Assembly: GCA_029556045.1 (NCBI GenBank)
Contig: JAKQGS010000512.1
Span: forward strand, 1 to 36,418
From: Pseudomonadota bacterium
GTDB taxonomy: Bacteria > Bdellovibrionota > Oligoflexia > Oligoflexales > Oligoflexaceae
Length of the DNA: 36,418 bases
Direction: 5' to 3'
The notes under the pieces are model-generated. The model had not been told where the DNA came from, did no database searches, and saw nothing but the letters and a program-made list of their open reading frames with translations. Position 1 is the stretch's first letter, and each line of letters opens with the position of its first letter. Positions 25,503 through 33,942 of this stretch are shown one piece after another. A program made the position numbers and the translations under genes.

Positions 25503-26821
25503 GGATTCACGTCCTTCAGCGTCGACTTCTTGTGAAGGTAGGGCTGATCATCCCGTAAAAGATCAATCGGGCTTGTGAGTGGCACCAACCGTTCAATCAA
25601 TTCAATAAGGGCAAGCACCGGCGACCCAAAGAAAAAAAACGCCATAGGATGGGTACCGGAGAGAAGGTCGCCATATTTTTTAGCAATGTACGGCGTATCT
25701 CCCACGCCATCTCCATTACGATCAAAGCCGTTATAGTTACCCCAGTAGTTTCCCAGCCACCGACTTTCCGAGGGTCTTCTCACCTCTGAATCCACGTCAT
25801 CGAGATTATCTGCAAAAATGTTACGTGCAAATTCATTCCCTGCTCTGCTACTGGTGAAATACACGCCAACCCGGTTAAATGCCACCTTATTTTCGATAAA
25901 CCAGTTCCAGGTACCTGGAGTCCATGGAGAATTATCGACAAGTATTCCGGTACCACTATAGAAAATCCTATTCCCCTTGGCGTAGAGTCGTGATGTTTCC
26001 TTCATACCAATGCCGAGCCCGCCGGCGCCTAAAGAGCGTTCAATCGTATTGTCAAGTATGGTGGTATTTTCCCCATACATGATAAAAATGCCGACGCTGT
26101 TATTAGAAAATCGGTTATTCACGATCGAGAGATTTTTGGAATACATGCTATGGACACTATAGCGGGAATTCATCCCCGAGTTACGCTCAAACACCACATC
26201 CTCAGAATACCAGCTGACCACGTCACGACTGTCCGACCAAGCGTTATCCAACACCTTGATACGCTTTGAAGCCCAGCTTCTGATGGCATCACCGCGAAGG
26301 TGCATGCCGAGGTGCTTGGAGGTGATCACGCTGTTTGAAATCGTGACGTCTTCGGAACCCATGATATCAATGCCGAATAAACAGCCTTCAATCGTCACAC
26401 GCTCAATATTGACCTGGCGACTTCCGTTGACGCTGATGCCGGCGTCAACTTGGTCATAGGATGATCCGGAATCGATCACCCTGATATTTTTCAGGGTGAC
26501 GCCCTGCGCCTTGACTTTTATGACACTACCGCGTCCATGCCCACTAATGGCAGCGCCAGCTTCTCCCTCAATGGTAACATCGTTGGTTCGTATAATAATG
26601 GGGCCTTCGTGGACTCCAGCGGGCAGCACCAGCTTATCGCCTGGCTTTAAGCTGGTTATCTTCAGCTGAAGTTCACCCAAAACCCCGTCTTCGTGCCAGA
26701 CCGCAAGATTAGGCAAAGCCTCATGGCCAGAAGCTTGCATGGGAATAGCCGCAACTGAAACCACTAAGGCAAAAAACCCCCGCCGCCACAGAGCGACGGG
26801 GATAAAAAAACTTCGTTGCAA
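25499..26821 (-). CDS. NosD periplasmic beta-helix maturation protein
   Basis: A 440-residue exported protein with a Sec signal (LVVSVAAIPMQASG). It is built of repeated short beta-coils with the N-x-I/V-x-x-N-x-F/I style of the CASH right-handed beta-helix (for example NNRFSNNSVGIFI and LDNTIERS), and ends with the NosD-typical GNYWGNYNGFDRNGDGVGDTPY region. A C-terminal hydrophobic stretch (PMAFFFFGSPVLALIELIE) probably contacts the membrane partners. NosD works with NosF and NosY in CuZ assembly. TTG at 26821 is used as start, preceded by AAGGTGG 6 bases upstream and 12 bases after the nosZ stop. Confidence 0.9.
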   Translation of the reverse strand: MQRSFFIPVALWRRGFFALVVSVAAIPMQASGHEALPNLAVWHEDGVLGELQLKITSLKPGDKLVLPAGVHEGPIIIRTNDVTIEGEAGAAISGHGRGSVIKVKAQGVTLKNIRVIDSGSSYDQVDAGISVNGSRQVNIERVTIEGCLFGIDIMGSEDVTISNSVITSKHLGMHLRGDAIRSWASKRIKVLDNAWSDSRDVVSWYSEDVVFERNSGMNSRYSVHSMYSKNLSIVNNRFSNNSVGIFIMYGENTTILDNTIERSLGAGGLGIGMKETSRLYAKGNRIFYSGTGILVDNSPWTPGTWNWFIENKVAFNRVGVYFTSSRAGNEFARNIFADNLDDVDSEVRRPSESRWLGNYWGNYNGFDRNGDGVGDTPYIAKKYGDLLSGTHPMAFFFFGSPVLALIELIERLVPLTSPIDLLRDDQPYLHKKSTLKDVNP

Positions 26822-26832
26822 ATCATGCCACC

Positions 26833-29463
26833 TTACTTACTTTTCCCAATCATGAAGTCCACGGCGGCCTTCACATCAGCATCAGAACATTCACCACAAC
26901 CACCCTTGGCTGGCATCATACCGGTTTTGCCGGTAAATCCCTTGATTGCATTGCTATATAGCACATTGTTACCCTGCGCAATCCGGGCTTCCCATAAGGC
27001 CTTGTCACCAATCTTAGGCGCACCCGCCACGCCACTGGCATGGCAGGCAAAACATATTTTATTGTAGGTTGCCTCACCAGGCGAGTCAGATGATGCACGA
27101 GCGGTAGCTGTGGGAGCCGATGTCCAGGTTGTCAGAAATTTAACCAGCTTGAGCGCATCCTCTTCCTTGACATTCTGGTTCGGCATGCGCACCCCAAACC
27201 TTTGGATCATGGCCGTAATCGAAGGGTCATCATAGTATTTCTCCGGATGCATGATCCAGTCTTTCAACCACTTGGCATCACGGCGCACGGTCACATCGTT
27301 AAGATCCGGCCCACCCATCTCCCGCCCGGGTTGATGGCAGCCACCACAACCATACGACAGAAATTCAGCCTCCCCTTCTTTTAAGTTTTCTGATTTGGCG
27401 TTTGCTAAGAATGCCGGAAGCGGACGCTCAAGTTGCGCGGCAAGCTGTTTAGCTCGCACTTTACGCCGGGATTCCGCAGTAGAAACGGAACCTACCTTCA
27501 TGAGTGCATATTTGCGGTTTGGAAACGGAGCATCGATCTGATCCGCACGGATCGTGAACTGCCCGGCCGAAGTTGCTGTAAAAGCCAGCGTTGCAGTTTT
27601 CCCTGGAGCGAATATACCCATGACGCCATAGCCACCTACGGAAACCTTGAATATCCGGTCAGGCGTTGATTCCACGTTAGTGACATGGAGCTCCACCTGA
27701 TCACCCTGCTGCACATCGATGTTCCGCGGGTAAAATCCATCAACAGAAGCCGTCGCTTTGACGACAACCTTGCCCCCTTGCCGTGAGGACTTTTCTCCCC
27801 CACGCTTCGTCGCATATCCCGACGGTTTCATCGTCGTTGGGTCTGTTCCTTCAGGATATTTGTCAAGTGCATTGAAGCCATCGGATGCAATACAAACCGT
27901 ATAATGCGGTTCCCCCATCGGCAGAGGCATATCGTAGAGCACCCGCATTTTTTCACCAGAGGTATCGATGAGCTGATGGTTCTGTGGATGAAGCGGCCCA
28001 ACAGGGGCAAATCGATCTATCGCTAATTTATTAAGCGCTATGACATATTTACCCTTTGGATCGACTGAATCCCCCTGCATAGCTACGAGGTGACCGATAT
28101 TGTATTGCACGGGCACCTTGTCTAAAACCTTCAGGTCCCGGTAGTTCCACTTGACAACAACCGAATCGATATACACCGAGGTATAAGCGACTCCAGTGTC
28201 AGCCGAATCAAACTGGGTATGCAAGGGCCCAAGACCAATCTCAACCTGTCCGTGAATGGTCTTCTGTAGATCAAGAATCGGCAAACCGTATGGGTCTTTA
28301 CCGGCGAATTCTTTTTTCTCAATCGCCTCTTTAATCTTGCGGATGTCAAATACTGTTGCGTGGGTGTCAAGCTTCCCTGCCACGACGATAAAGCGCCCGT
28401 CGGGTGTCACATCGGCTCCATGCGGCGACTTGGGCTCAGGGGCCAGAAACATGATACCTTCGCTGATGGAAACCTCCAGAGGAATCACGGCATGCCCATT
28501 GATGCGTTTGAGCTTTTTGCCTTCCTTGAACACCTGTTCAGCTTTTTTCCAATTGATGATATGCAAAAAATCCGTATCTCTTGCTGAACATCCCGCCTCG
28601 AAAGGAGGGCGCCCCTTTTCAATCCCCCCAACATAACGCTCCGAACAGAAGGAATTGGTAAAGGAAAACCCCTCACTCTCCAGCTTGCCGGCGTCCGACA
28701 AATCCTGAGAATAGGGGGGAGCCTCAAGGGTAAAAGACTGCTCTGGAATAATGCGACCCTTTTCGTTATCAAATTTGTGATAGGTAAAGCCGCCACGCCA
28801 ATGGTTATTAAAATTATCCTGAGTTATGGGATGATATTTCCGGTCAAGTGGCGCAGCATATTGCGATCCCTCGATAATATACTCGCTATTGGGGGTCACA
28901 AAAGCTCCGCCATGGTCCGAATTGAATATCGGATTCGCCACAATTTGTTTTGTCTCGAAATCGCGGAGGTCGATCACGAAGATCCGGGGATTAGCCTTGT
29001 CATTGATGAAAGCGTAACGTCCGTCATATTTACCGTTGGTTTCGGAAAAAGCGGGATGGTGAGTATCACCCCAAGTTATGGTCTGACCGGAGATATTCCC
29101 CTGTTTCAAGATCGACTTCGATTGCATATCATAATTATACCCGCTGCCTGATTCCGGAGCAGCTGTCGGTATGTACTTAATGATTCTCATGGAAGGCACT
29201 GCGGATACAATCACCGAGCCGGCCTGTCCGCCAGAATTAAGGCAAACAAATTCATCTTTCATCTTGGAAGACGTATAGGTCGAAGCTGCTGAGAGAATAT
29301 CTTCGGCGCTTAACCCCCGTTGTTTAGCGATCTGGAGCATGCGATCCCTTGTTTCGCTCGCCACCTGACCATGGGCGAACGGGACAGATAGTACGATACC
29401 CAAACCGAGGAGAAGACCAATCCATTTCATTCCAGAAATATATTCCTTAAATAGGTTATTCAT
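26833..29463 (-). CDS. NosZ-family subunit with CuZ site, no CuA, two fused cytochromes c
   Basis: An 876-residue Sec-exported protein (signal ending near PFAHG). The beta-propeller (about 65-560) carries all seven CuZ histidines: H135 and H136 (GDTHHP), H184 (NSDHGG), H348 (SPHGAD), H415 (GLGPLHT), H458 (NIGHL) and H492 (GPLHPQNH). The cupredoxin domain (about 565-660) keeps the fold (GIFAPGKTATLAF) but lacks every CuA ligand: no His at RIFKVS and no C-x3-C-x3-H-x2-M. Two class I cytochrome c domains follow, CGGCH at 706-710 and CFACH at 804-808 with MMPAKGG and a CGEC pair as in cytochrome c5. It should bind and reduce N2O but needs CuA from elsewhere, most simply the adjacent paralogue, whose stop overlaps its ATG by 4 bases. 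An internal ATG at residue 12 is an alternative start. Confidence 0.92.
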   Translation of the reverse strand: MNNLFKEYISGMKWIGLLLGLGIVLSVPFAHGQVASETRDRMLQIAKQRGLSAEDILSAASTYTSSKMKDEFVCLNSGGQAGSVIVSAVPSMRIIKYIPTAAPESGSGYNYDMQSKSILKQGNISGQTITWGDTHHPAFSETNGKYDGRYAFINDKANPRIFVIDLRDFETKQIVANPIFNSDHGGAFVTPNSEYIIEGSQYAAPLDRKYHPITQDNFNNHWRGGFTYHKFDNEKGRIIPEQSFTLEAPPYSQDLSDAGKLESEGFSFTNSFCSERYVGGIEKGRPPFEAGCSARDTDFLHIINWKKAEQVFKEGKKLKRINGHAVIPLEVSISEGIMFLAPEPKSPHGADVTPDGRFIVVAGKLDTHATVFDIRKIKEAIEKKEFAGKDPYGLPILDLQKTIHGQVEIGLGPLHTQFDSADTGVAYTSVYIDSVVVKWNYRDLKVLDKVPVQYNIGHLVAMQGDSVDPKGKYVIALNKLAIDRFAPVGPLHPQNHQLIDTSGEKMRVLYDMPLPMGEPHYTVCIASDGFNALDKYPEGTDPTTMKPSGYATKRGGEKSSRQGGKVVVKATASVDGFYPRNIDVQQGDQVELHVTNVESTPDRIFKVSVGGYGVMGIFAPGKTATLAFTATSAGQFTIRADQIDAPFPNRKYALMKVGSVSTAESRRKVRAKQLAAQLERPLPAFLANAKSENLKEGEAEFLSYGCGGCHQPGREMGGPDLNDVTVRRDAKWLKDWIMHPEKYYDDPSITAMIQRFGVRMPNQNVKEEDALKLVKFLTTWTSAPTATARASSDSPGEATYNKICFACHASGVAGAPKIGDKALWEARIAQGNNVLYSNAIKGFTGKTGMMPAKGGCGECSDADVKAAVDFMIGKSK

Positions 29464-31769
29464 TTTTTACCCCCCTGTTCCGTCAGAACTTTTTTCGCCC
29501 GCAGTCCCGCATCAGCCGCCTTCACCTGGTACTGGAAAAATTGCTCCGCCCAGAGACGCGCGGTCGCCCAATCCTCCGCCTTAACTGCGGCATCGATTTT
29601 CGCCTGGGTGCCTTTTGCTGCCTCCAGTTGTTCAACCGCATCATTAACCAGAGCCGCTGCCCGCGGTTCCTTTTCAAAATGATTCTCTTTCAACCAGGCG
29701 ACGACTGAATCGATCACCGCCTGCGTGTCGGCAATAGACTTCATTTTAGCTTCATAAGCCGCCTTATCTTCGGCCGCATTACCGGTTGCCGTCGCAGCGA
29801 AATCTCCCTTACCCGGCTTCCATCCTTTCGGTTTAACCAGGAGGTACCCCTGCATCTCAAGGTGAAGAGCTGAGCAGAACTCGGTACAGTATGTCGGAAA
29901 GACACCCGGACGATCAGCTACAAACGTGACGGATGCCGTCTTGCCAGGCTCCCAGCTACCGTGCACATTGTAAGTGCTGACCGTAAATCCGTGGGTCTGA
30001 TCCTGTGCCTGTTCCAGGTTCGTCAGGTGAATGGACACGGTATCACCTTCATCTACCTCTATAATCTCAGGGTTCAGGTGACTGCGGATCAGGGTGGCGA
30101 AAACATGAACATGCTTTCCATCGCGGACAATGCGCTCTTGCCCAGCCATGGTCTTGTATGGAGAGAGATTGTCGGTTCTTGTATCGGTACCCAGTTTGTA
30201 GCTATTGATTGCTTTGATGGATGGTTGGGGCATGGCAATCATGCGGATGGCGGTTGCCTGCGGCACAGCCATGTCATACACGACCCGCATGGCATCATCC
30301 TTGACATCAACCAGCACTGAGTTCATACCCTGATGCGGTCCAACACGCACAAAACGCTTATCAGGACGGGGATTGTAGAGGATCGCATATTTCTCATCAG
30401 CGGAACCCTCGGCGTTTTGCGGGATCTCAATGCCGTTGGGGGCAAAATCCAGAGGTAACTCGCCAACCTTTTTGCTTCCTTTTACCTCAATCCGCACAAG
30501 CCGATTTGGATCAACAGATGCCGCATACAGGAAGCCATTAGATCCAAATGCCAACCCGGTAGCGGGACCAGCCTGCGCTACGGATTTAACTCCTGTCCGA
30601 TCCAAAGCTGCTGTCGGAATGCCGTAGGCATCTTTTGCATCAGCTGCAAGTGCCATTAATTTCGACGTTTCAAATAGCACTATATCCTTGGAAAAACGAA
30701 AGCCCACGGCTAACCATTGACCATCAGAACTTAGAGACATGGACTCTGCTCCAGCAGGCAGCTGAACCTGGCGAAGATCGCCCGAGCTGACAAGCATCGC
30801 GAACGGAACAACGGTTGTCTCGGCAACTTTTTTCCCATGTCCCATGTGATTGAGGCCTTTTTTCCAGTTTAAGATATGCAGCATCGACGGAATATCTGAG
30901 GAACCACACTGACTACCTTCACCAGCCTTGGGGCCATTATCGGCGCAAGACCCGAGAGTAAAGACATAATCCGCGGATACCCCTCGCCCTGCAGCGCTTT
31001 GCCCTTGAAAATAAGGCGGAAGTTGAAAAAACACGGAACCATCCGCTGAAAGATATTCGTGCTCGTCGCCGCTGGATTTACGGAATGGCCAAAAAGTCAG
31101 ACCTCCCCACGCCCCATCCTCACCCGAAAAAATCTCGGGTGTGGCACTGGTTTGGATGACATACTCGCTATTATGGGTGATCGTCAAATCAGGGTCTGAA
31201 GTGCGCAACAGTGGATTCAAAAGTACGCGCTTAGTTTCAAAGTCTTTAAGGTCGATCTGTGCGATCCGGCCGTTAGCGGCATCGGAACTAAACGCATATT
31301 TGCCATCGTATCGTCCATCCGTCATCGATGCCGTCGGTTTACCCATATCACCGAAGTCATATTGGATCTCTTCACGCGCTGATCCTTTGAGTACTCCCGT
31401 ACTTTCGTCGTCATAAGCAAATCCCTGCCAGGGCTCGGGTGTGAATACACCGACATATTTCAACAGGCGCATGGACGGAATGCCAAACGCCGCCATCTTT
31501 CCACCGGTCCCAGTTCCTATAAGTCCGATGTAGTTATCCCGCCCCCCGGTCGGCACATAAGTTTCGACCGCATTGATTAAATCAACATCGGTCATACCGC
31601 GTCGTTTAGCGACTTCACCGAGCGCCCCTTCGTTGATGGTGGTAGTCTGCTTTTTTTCCTCTTTTGGCACCCCTTTTTGCGACTCGCGAAAGCAAGCGCT
31701 TGCGGCCAAGACCCCCAATCCCACCAACACTCCCCACCTTGTTGTTGGTGCATGAGCCAACTTTTTCAT
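29460..31769 (-). CDS. NosZ-family subunit with CuA site but no CuZ ligands
   Basis: A 769-residue exported protein, possibly a lipoprotein (LAASAC, Cys26). It is a full-length NosZ homologue of the Sec-dependent clade II type. The cupredoxin domain has a complete CuA site: H593 (QTHGF), C628, C632, H636 and M639 in CTEFCSALHLEM. In the propeller the CuZ positions are replaced: GDTHHP reads GDMGKP (about 140-145), NSDHGG reads TSDPDL, SPHG reads GAES, GPLHT reads GPATG, NIGHL reads APNGI, and GPLHP reads GPHQG. None of the seven histidines is in register, so it cannot build CuZ. A helical extension of about 120 residues follows the CuA domain. It probably acts as the electron-entry partner of the downstream subunit. 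It is the first nos gene of the operon. The frame is intact, so this is not a pseudogene. Confidence 0.9.
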   Translation of the reverse strand: MKKLAHAPTTRWGVLVGLGVLAASACFRESQKGVPKEEKKQTTTINEGALGEVAKRRGMTDVDLINAVETYVPTGGRDNYIGLIGTGTGGKMAAFGIPSMRLLKYVGVFTPEPWQGFAYDDESTGVLKGSAREEIQYDFGDMGKPTASMTDGRYDGKYAFSSDAANGRIAQIDLKDFETKRVLLNPLLRTSDPDLTITHNSEYVIQTSATPEIFSGEDGAWGGLTFWPFRKSSGDEHEYLSADGSVFFQLPPYFQGQSAAGRGVSADYVFTLGSCADNGPKAGEGSQCGSSDIPSMLHILNWKKGLNHMGHGKKVAETTVVPFAMLVSSGDLRQVQLPAGAESMSLSSDGQWLAVGFRFSKDIVLFETSKLMALAADAKDAYGIPTAALDRTGVKSVAQAGPATGLAFGSNGFLYAASVDPNRLVRIEVKGSKKVGELPLDFAPNGIEIPQNAEGSADEKYAILYNPRPDKRFVRVGPHQGMNSVLVDVKDDAMRVVYDMAVPQATAIRMIAMPQPSIKAINSYKLGTDTRTDNLSPYKTMAGQERIVRDGKHVHVFATLIRSHLNPEIIEVDEGDTVSIHLTNLEQAQDQTHGFTVSTYNVHGSWEPGKTASVTFVADRPGVFPTYCTEFCSALHLEMQGYLLVKPKGWKPGKGDFAATATGNAAEDKAAYEAKMKSIADTQAVIDSVVAWLKENHFEKEPRAAALVNDAVEQLEAAKGTQAKIDAAVKAEDWATARLWAEQFFQYQVKAADAGLRAKKVLTEQGGKK

Positions 31770-31841
31770 AACGACCCCTTTTCTTCAACCTGTTCAATTG
31801 CTATTTCACGACAAGAACAAATCATTTCACCAGACTGGATA

Positions 31842-32291
31842 TCACTGATGTTCATCAAACTGCGCCTGTCCGACTGCATAGGCCTTGCCATTGACATGGA
31901 CCTCCCAAGTGATGGGAAAGGACTTGACCAACATGGCACTGACGCCGCAATAGCGGGTCTGTGACAGCTGAACTGCCTCGACGGCTAATTCAGGAGACAC
32001 CTCGCCTTCAAGAACAAAATCAAGCTTAACAGCCGTAAATACCGATGGATGCCTGTCAGTGCTGGAAGAAGCGTGACCTTTGACCTTGAAGGACTTGACG
32101 TTCTGTTTGTGTTTTTTCATTAAGGCGATGACATCCATGGCAGTACACCCCGCCAATCCCGCCAGCAATAGTTCCTTGGGATTTGGTGCAGTGCTGTCTC
32201 CAACCGGCTTTTTGGCATCCATGGCGATGGCATGAGAGCCAATGGTGCTTTCAAAAGACATACGCCCCTGCCACTGAAGTTGGATTTGCAT
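31842..32291 (-). CDS. OsmC/Ohr-family protein
   Basis: A 149-residue protein of the OsmC family, thiol peroxidases that reduce organic hydroperoxides. The two redox cysteines are Cys49 (AGLAGCTAMD) and Cys115 (TRYCGVSAM). ATG 32291 is chosen because AAGGAAG lies about 8 bases upstream; a TTG six codons earlier would be inside that site. The gap to the nosZ start is 72 bases, so it may be cotranscribed with the nos operon in addition to an internal promoter. An NsrR-like palindrome lies 127-143 bases upstream. A role in nitrosative or oxidative stress defence alongside N-oxide reduction is plausible. It is of the YhfA-like subtype by general look, not an Ohr. Confidence 0.85.
   Translation of the reverse strand: MQIQLQWQGRMSFESTIGSHAIAMDAKKPVGDSTAPNPKELLLAGLAGCTAMDVIALMKKHKQNVKSFKVKGHASSSTDRHPSVFTAVKLDFVLEGEVSPELAVEAVQLSQTRYCGVSAMLVKSFPITWEVHVNGKAYAVGQAQFDEHQ
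31845..31858. promoter_or_regulatory. FNR/DNR-like box upstream of the nosZ pair
   Basis: CTGAT-GTTC-ATCAA matches the FNR/DNR consensus TTGAT-N4-ATCAA at 9 of 10 fixed positions. Its centre is about 82 bases upstream of the ATG at 31769, leaving room for a class II promoter with a -10-like AATGAT and a short leader. It overlaps the last codons of the osmC-like gene. It would place nosZ under low-oxygen or N-oxide control separately from osmC. Confidence 0.45.
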
Positions 32292-32822
32292 AAAATTACT
32301 TCCTTTCAAATTATCGAAACAAATAACATGAATCGATTCAGAATCTGCACCATCAACCCTGACCGTTTGGAGTCACATTGTTAGCATCGGACCCGTTTCT
32401 AAGGCATTGCCTTAAAAATGTAAACCATATACATTTTTAGACATAAATCATAGCGACATTGTTAAAAAAACCGTCAATCATCATCTTACTGAATCACGAA
32501 AGGGGACTCCCCCCCCCGATGCGGGCCCAAATGCGAATGACGTCCGAAGCACGGTGCTTTCCCGCAGAAAAACCCGAACAAACATCGTCATCAACCTAAC
32601 AGTCTTAGTAAAATTTATTGACCAAGCAAGTTCCGAGTGCAGCAAGAAAAAACGCTCTTTACGACGATAAACCGCCCGTTTGCCGTTTTTTCAGCCCAGG
32701 TGGTTAATTCCACCGCATCAATTAACATCGAAATATTTTTTTTATACCTAAATTCCTGACAACCGTTTGACGATAGAATGAGGTGCTTGCACTGGCAGGC
32801 ACCGCAAACTTAGAGGTTGCCC
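32292..32822. other. Divergent intergenic region before osmC-nos and lipoprotein copy C
   Basis: A 531-base gap. It holds an NsrR-like palindrome (32418-32434), a 12-bp palindrome TGAATCGATTCA (32329-32340) just before the osmC ribosome binding site, a C-run near 32510-32518 and an AT-rich stretch near 32730-32755. No small gene was found. Confidence 0.5.
32418..32434. promoter_or_regulatory. NsrR-like operator upstream of osmC and the nos operon
   Basis: ATGTAA-ACCAT-ATACAT fits ATGYAT-N5-ATRCAT with one mismatch. The symmetry extends outward as AAAA before and TTTT after the core. It lies 127 bases upstream of the osmC-like start. It is the third copy of this motif in the window. Confidence 0.5.
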
Positions 32823-33893
32823 ATGCTTCATCGATCGACAATCATCTGCGGGCTTTGGCTGGTCCTCGTATCATCTTGCAGTCAGGTTGAAGATTTTGCG
32901 GGTGGAAGCCAAACCAAAAAAGATAACCGGAGCCCGGACACCTCTCATCCACAAGACTCAGATGTCATTCCAAGTCCCGAACCCGTTCCAGGTGGGAATG
33001 ATCCCAATCCGGACGGCGAACCGCTTCCCGGCGATCCAAACCAACCCAATCCCGAACCGATCCCAAACGATGGTTGCCCGAAACTTTCACAGGAAATCCT
33101 GATCATTGACCTGAAATCTGGCTGGTGGACCTCCAATACCGCATCATTTCTGCAACGCATCCTGGGAAACATCAATGACAACTGCGTGGAGTCCATCAGC
33201 TTTGAATACCATCATCTGATCTCCGCCGTTCATAACTACCTGGTGGTGCCTAATGGCTCCACGACCAGCGGCACCATGGACTCCATCGATGATTTCGCTC
33301 TGAAATCCGATTGGAACCAGTATCAACAGATCTGGCTCCTGTCCGGCTCACAATATGACAAACTGGATATCAAATTGGACCATCCGTTACTCATTGCCAT
33401 GTTGGAAAAAATCGCAGCAGCCACCACGCCCCTCTTTTTGGCCAGCGGGAATGGCAACATCTCACATGTCAACGCTATGTTGCAACAGATGGGATTACAG
33501 ACGCGGTTCGCCACAGACATCGAGGAAGGCTCGATTGTGGCTTATACCCATGACTTTGAAGTCGTTGAGCGCCTGAGTTTAGGCAAAGAACTCGTCAATC
33601 ATTTTCTATTCTCGCGGAACGTCTCAGCCATAGCGGAAACCATCAAAGTGAATGATCCACTGACATCCAAGGACATGCCCTATATGTATAGCGACTATCT
33701 CAAACTGGCGGACGATTTGTCGCGCCTGGGAGTCAATAGCAAGGGACAGCCAAGCATTGCAGTTCAGCCAAAAGGCCAAAGAAAAATGGTACTTGACGCA
33801 GGCAACCAGCGCTCATTTGCCATCAAGCACTCTGCTGAAAAACAAACGCTGATCTATCTGCAGAATATTGCCTTGTTTCTAGCACAACCTTAG
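32823..33893 (+). CDS. Lipoprotein of an undescribed three-member family (copy C)
   Basis: A 356-residue lipoprotein; the signal ends VLVSSC with lipid cysteine 19. The linker (20-90) is rich in Pro, Asn, Asp and Gly and contains DGEPLPGDP, close to NGEGIPGDP in copy A and NPEAFPGDP in the next gene. The folded region is the most diverged of the three but keeps LIIDLKSGWW, EYHHLI, YQQIWLLSGS, PLFLASGNGNISH, KMVLDAGNQRSFA and TLIYLQNIA. AGAGG lies 6 bases before the ATG at 32823; an upstream TTG is less likely. The VWA lipoprotein gene starts 49 bases downstream on the same strand, so the two are probably cotranscribed and may act together on the cell surface. Confidence 0.8.
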   Translation: MLHRSTIICGLWLVLVSSCSQVEDFAGGSQTKKDNRSPDTSHPQDSDVIPSPEPVPGGNDPNPDGEPLPGDPNQPNPEPIPNDGCPKLSQEILIIDLKSGWWTSNTASFLQRILGNINDNCVESISFEYHHLISAVHNYLVVPNGSTTSGTMDSIDDFALKSDWNQYQQIWLLSGSQYDKLDIKLDHPLLIAMLEKIAAATTPLFLASGNGNISHVNAMLQQMGLQTRFATDIEEGSIVAYTHDFEVVERLSLGKELVNHFLFSRNVSAIAETIKVNDPLTSKDMPYMYSDYLKLADDLSRLGVNSKGQPSIAVQPKGQRKMVLDAGNQRSFAIKHSAEKQTLIYLQNIALFLAQP

Positions 33894-33942
33894 GTTTTTC
33901 CCTATTGAACGTTTCAGCACGGATGGCTGAGAGGAGATCAAC

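Noticed and set aside
26833..31769. The two NosZ-like genes as one functional nosZ plus one pseudogene
   Set aside because: Both frames are full length without frameshift, they overlap by ATGA, and the losses are confined to one copper site in each and are exactly complementary.
32329..32340. Perfect palindrome TGAATCGATTCA before osmC
   Set aside because: No second copy in the window and no match to a known operator that I can name; could be chance.
33918..33942. TPP-riboswitch-like GGCTGAGAGGAGATC before the VWA gene
   Set aside because: Only the CTGAGA core matches; the partner elements are absent, the leader is 49 bases and the gene is unrelated to thiamine. It is the ribosome binding site.
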